This document shows positions 60,201 to 64,000 of a stretch of DNA of 64,000 nt, piece by piece. The position numbers and the translations under genes were made by a program. The notes beneath the pieces were generated by a model that saw only the letters and a list, made by a program, of their open reading frames with translations, ran no database searches and was not told where the DNA came from. Position 1 is the first letter of the stretch; each line of letters opens with the position of its first letter. The stretch lies in NCBI RefSeq assembly GCF_009905375.1, contig NC_133657.1, positions 41,845,853 through 41,909,852 of the forward strand, read 5' to 3'. The DNA is from Apium graveolens. Taxonomy: Eukaryota; Streptophyta; Magnoliopsida; Apiales; Apiaceae.

Positions 60201-61299
60201 ATCTTTGCCTGATCAGCAAGATATCAGGTTTATGCCAAAATTCCGTTTTTCCAAATTCATTGAATATTGCAACTCTGTTTATAATTTTCATAACAGAGGT
60301 TTTCAAGGAGTGTATGAAATGTATATATATATAGGTGTATATATATATCGGGACTTAATGAAGCATCTCGTAACTTCATTTCTTTCAAATGATATTTCAA
60401 AGATTGAATCTATTCAAGTCTTATCTTGTAGTCTCATCAGTGTGATGAACTTTTGAAATTGATTATAACTTGAACGGTGGTAGTTCAAGTAGTATTTGGG
60501 AAAGATATAAGTATATTGGGGTATCTTGTAACTTCATCTTTTCAACTTATATCTGGTTATTGATTATCTTATGCATGACAAAAATTTTCAGAAAAACGTT
60601 GAGACAAGGTTAGATATATGAGATCACCTTGTAACGATATTTTTATACAGTTATAAACTGGAACTCTGTGTATATTATACAGGTCAGAGGATTTCAAAGA
60701 TTGTGAAAAGTATATATGTATATATACTGAATATTTTGCGAATTGGTCGCATAAGAGATCAAACTTGGTTCATTTCTTTTGACCAAGACTTTCACGAGTA
60801 CTATGGGAATGCTCATATATTGTTAATTATTCTACATATTATTTTGGTGGGCTTGTTGCTCACTCTTGCTTTCTTCTTTCATCACACAATAACAGATATA
60901 CAAGATGAACAGGATCAAGCTCCCAATTCGTGAGCGGTTAGGAAACGTTCCGCATTTTTCTGTAGGCGTTGATGCCGTTGTAGCTGAGGTAGGAGCTACC
61001 AGTAGGCTAGGCTTTCAACTTTTGTTGTGCTAGACTTATGTATATTTATGAATTATAATAATGGAAAATAATATGTAAATTATTCAGAAACCCTTTTTAT
61101 GGTGAAATGGTTTATAATTGTGGAATAAAAGACTTGTGTTATTTTTGGTATTCATCTCTGAGACTATAACTTGTTGTGTGTGTGTATATTGTGGGGTCAC
61201 AGTACGCAGTAGTTGGTTGACTATTAAGATTAAGTATTGATAAGGGAAATGGAACTCGTGACAACCCGAATCCCCGACCCCGGATTTGGGGGTGTTACA
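57232..61299 (+). repeat. 3' LTR of element D
   Basis: It matches the 5' LTR; about 14 differences, mainly transitions, were counted over the first 740 bp or so. The 56-bp repeats are at 59370-59537 and CTGATCAGCA at 60209-60218. The end is followed by the AAAGT duplication. Confidence 0.97.
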
Positions 61300-61304
61300 A
61301 AAGT

Positions 61305-63672
61305 CTTGTCTGGTTTCTCTATCTGTCCAAATTTTTCCTTGATACTTTCACCAAGCTTTTTCTACTGTGCATCTACTGCTTGTTCAACATCCACTACATC
61401 ACTTTGATTAAGGTGTTCACTTGACTTCAACTTAGCAGCTGCTAATTGGATTAGATCAATGTTATCCAAGACTACTGACTTTGTGTAGGTTATTGCTGGA
61501 ACAATTACTTTGCTAACTTGAATGTTTAATTGCTCCCCCTCACTTGTTGACCATCCTTGACTAACTGGGACAAGTGAATGTTCTTTCTCCCCCTTTTTGT
61601 TAGCATCTAGTTGAGTAGAGGTAGGGAGTTGAGCAACAACCAGTTTCTGCAAGAGTTGAGTCTATTGAGCTTGATGAAGATGAATGGCTGTGAGAGATCC
61701 TTCTAGTGATTTGAGCCTGGTGTCCAGAGAGTCTACCTTCATTGTCAAATCAGTGTTTTTCCTGAGTTATCTTTGAATATCAAGCATTGTGGTGTTTGGA
61801 AACTTTGCATCCAATCTTTCAGACACATCTTGCTTGACTTGAGAGATTTTTGTTTTGAGTGTAGACATTTCTAGATCATGTTGAAGAGACTGGATTTTAT
61901 GCAGTTGGAGAGAGTTGAGATGAGCTTGGAGAAGCTTCTTGGCATTGGCATTTGTGGAGGCATTGAGAGCCGTCTGGGTTTGTTGAATGATGTGGAAGAG
62001 GGTAGACTTGAAGTGCTGCTCATCACATTCTTTAGAAAACACCCAAGATGGAATATTGGAATTTGAGCTAGGGCTTGCTTCTCCCCCTATAAACATGAAC
62101 CCTTCTTCATCATCATATTCATCTCCAAAGAAGTCTTCAGAGCCACTAGAAGGATAATCAACATCATCATCAGTCTTGGTTGGCATGGATGTGATGGCAT
62201 CCTTGGCCCTTTGCATTGAAGCTGTAGTGTACACCAAGTTGAGTAGCTTCTCAGCCTCCTCATTGTCCTGTCCAGCAAAAATTTGATATGCTGTGACAGG
62301 ATGAGTAAATGTCTCAGCATCCAAAGAGATAGAATTAATTGCAGCTCGATAATCTTGCTGAAATAGTCTCTCTTTGTCTGCATCACTGACATTCATTGAC
62401 TCACTAGCAATGGATTACATCCTTATTTCTCCTGTACCTGCTTTTCTCTCATTTTCTCTCTCTTTTTGCATCAAGGGCTCCGCTTGGCTCACCACCCTCA
62501 CCTTCACCTACTAAGGTGGAACTCCCTTCACTCACTTTTTCCAGGATGGAAGAAATAGCCTGCATTGATTCTCTCATTTCCTCTCCTTTTTCCTGATAGC
62601 AACTCAGCCTCTCACTCTGTTCACCCCCTTCCCTCAGTCCTAGAAGTGATTGTACTACATCATCTACACTTGTGACAATAGTTGAAAAATTAGTTTGTGT
62701 AGTGAGTACCGACAGATGAGGAACATCCATCGAAGTAGTAGTTAGAGATGCCGACGGATGACTGCTGCCAGGCACATCCGTCGGGATACAATCACTAGCC
62801 GATGGATGAACAATATTCATCGGGATAGAAGAAAAGATAGAATGAGGAGTAGAAACTATTATAGACTCTGTGGAGATTGATGATAATTTAGGCACAGATG
62901 TCTCAATAGTTCCTGAAAGAATAGGCAAGTTAGCGAACAAATCATCTAAAAGATGATGCTCACTTGCACTGAATTTTGGCTTCCCCAACAGAGTTAAAGA
63001 AGGAGAATCAGGAGTTGATGTGTGAATCATATCCATATCCAGAGAATTCATGGGAGAGTTTTGTGTGTGAGGTGCTTCTATGATTAAATATTTTGGCCGT
63101 GACTCCACATTTATTGGAGCCACATCAAACTGAATTTGAGATGGTGCAGTGACTGAGTCTTTAGCTGCAGTTTGCATTGTGTGTGTTCCCTTTGTCTCCC
63201 CAATGGTTTTAGATCTCTTCTTTCTGGCATAAGTTTGGGGTGAGCTTGTGTCCCTCACCCTCTTGGTCTGTGCTCCTGGTTAGGAGCTTGTTTCAATAGT
63301 AGCATCCTTTTGGGAGGATGAAACTAGAGTTGTGTTATTTTTCTTATTAATCACCACAGTTTATTGGGAAACTGTGGTGTGGCTAGGCTTCGGTACACTC
63401 ATCTCTCCATCCTTATTCTTGGGTTTTCTTTGATGTTCACCCTGTCCCTCACCTCCCTTACCACCCTTCACACTCCCCTCTTTAGTTTTGGTAGATTTTG
63501 CAACTCATTTCTTTTGAGAGACACCAGAGGGGGTTTTCTTTGGTTTGGATTTGGAAATTTTTGTTTTGGTGGCTTGGGTAGGCATCTGTTGGGTCATTGA
63601 CACAGATGCCATAGCCACACTCAAAGGGAAAGAAATTTGGGAGGTTGGAATAATGGAGACAGTGGTGCTCAC
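61305..63672 (-). pseudogene. N-terminal and middle part of the element C 3' ORF
   Basis: From the right edge inward the minus strand reads a Ser/Thr/Lys-rich region (TVSTTVSIIPTSQISF; SKPKKTPSGVSQKK), then 62449-63258 with repeated HPSAS words, then 61767-62396 (DYRAAINSISLDAETFTHPVTAYQIF; acidic DYPSSGSEDFFGDEYDDEEG; a helical C-terminal part) and 61362-61652. Frames are broken several times, including stops near 63507, 63283 and 61767. The composition parallels the middle and end of the element B 3' ORF. Function unknown; open frames on the plus strand are shadows. Confidence 0.7.
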
Positions 63673-64000
63673 TGTTGAGTGGAATTTATGACACTTTATA
63701 ATGCACTAAAAAGCTTTAAATTGATGCATTTGTACTCAAGTTGTTAAGTGTTTTAACGTGTTTTCTAGTATTTTTGCATTTCAGGAATTAATCTGTGAAA
63801 CAAGTGAATTAGCATTATTTTGGTGCTAATATAGTGTCTAGGTTGTGTTGGAATAAAAGCTCGTTGAAAGTCGGCTCAAGGCTACAAGGAAGAGAAAGAA
63901 TTCAGTTTTTGGTAGAAGCCCAGCGCGCCCACGATGATCAAGCGCGCGACCGAGCCAGAACTTTAGAGAGCCAGCGCGCCCGTGCTGATCAAGCGCGCGG
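63673..64000. mobile_element. E: left end of a further LTR-type insertion (partial)
   Basis: The element C 3' ORF is readable up to about 63676 and then stops. The new sequence could start TGTTGAGTGG (63673) or TGACACTTTA (63688). It is unlike anything else in the window and ends in GC-rich repeats at the window edge. GCGCGC-rich LTR starts are known from Athila-like elements, but the assignment is a guess without the other end. Confidence 0.45.
63918..64000. repeat. GC-rich imperfect direct repeat at the window edge
   Basis: Copies at 63918-63948 and 63969-64000 share the layout CAGCGCGCCC, then GATGATCA or GCTGATCA, then AGCGCGCG. The local GC content is far above that of the rest of the window. 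Confidence 0.75.

Larger units (their letters stand above)
47618..61299 (+). mobile_element. D: chromovirus LTR retrotransposon, non-autonomous type
   Basis: The two LTRs (47618-51697 and 57232-61299; 4080 and 4068 bp) are about 98% identical in the first 0.7 kb by eye. The element is flanked by the target duplication AAAGT (47613-47617 and 61300-61304) and sits within the 3' ORF of element C, which resumes on both sides. The primer site (51702-51713) and polypurine tract (57217-57231) look sound. The 5.5-kb internal region holds only wrecked fragments of gag and pol, plus an extra RNase H block ahead of gag. Confidence 0.96.
44528..63672 (-). mobile_element. C: SIRE-like copia element, heavily invaded
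   Basis: Only the 3' end of C is in the window: its 3' LTR (44528-45984), polypurine tract and most of its 3' ORF, split into 46236-47617 and 61305-63672 by element D. It inserted into the 3' ORF of element B after an A-run (44522-44527). The 5' side disappears at about 63673, where element E sequence begins. Confidence 0.85.

Noticed and set aside
61878..62066. Plus-strand frames over the element C 3' ORF, also at 63364-63600
   Set aside because: They are opposite-strand shadows of the minus-strand 3' ORF.

Overview
The window is plant nuclear DNA, almost certainly from a eudicot with a repeat-rich genome. The evidence is AT-rich intergenic sequence, LTR retrotransposons of plant type (chromovirus and Tat Ty3/gypsy; SIRE-like Ty1/copia with an extra 3' ORF), and one five-exon gene with GT-AG introns. 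The species cannot be named from the sequence. About nine tenths is retrotransposon and only one host gene is visible.

Layout. (1) 1-10477: chromovirus element T1 on the minus strand, with a 3.42-kb 5' LTR at 7057-10477 and a 3' LTR cut by the window start (1-1228). Its gag-pol is nearly complete but carries four in-frame stops and two frameshifts. (2) 10478-18873: a much older chromovirus, T2, on the plus strand, with decayed pol and a 3.6-kb 3' LTR. T1 appears to have inserted into it. (3) About 18950-19742: a diverged SIRE-like LTR remnant. (4) 19743-24017: a minus-strand Tat-type Ty3/gypsy remnant. (5) 24926-27705: the host gene, an SDR42E1/3beta-HSD-like membrane oxidoreductase of 485 codons that looks intact. 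(6) 28198-33872: SIRE-like element A (minus), with an AGCCC target duplication and an internal deletion that removed integrase, reverse transcriptase and RNase H. (7) From about 34372 to the right edge: SIRE-like element B (plus). Its 3' ORF is interrupted at 44528 by another SIRE-like element, C (minus). C is itself invaded by a 554-bp solo LTR (45072-45625, duplication ACCAT), by a 13.7-kb plus-strand chromovirus D (47618-61299, duplication AAAGT, 4.1-kb LTRs), and apparently by a further LTR element E from about 63673.

How the parts work. The autonomous-type elements encode gag, protease, integrase, reverse transcriptase and RNase H. Copies are primed from initiator tRNA-Met (sites at 7041, 32869, 35651 and 51702) and from polypurine tracts next to the 3' LTRs. 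None of the copies here looks capable of encoding a full set of proteins. D keeps near-identical LTRs, primer site and polypurine tract while its coding region is wrecked, so it was probably copied by proteins supplied in trans. The 3' ORF of the SIRE-like elements is the best preserved coding sequence in them.

The most interesting signals are structural. Short family-specific motifs recur in both LTRs and internal sequence of the SIRE-like elements. D carries an RNase H block ahead of gag. Open frames lie in the leaders between primer site and gag. Small LTR modules are conserved between chromovirus families that otherwise differ. Nothing like a bacterial-type system, CRISPR or RNA gene was found.
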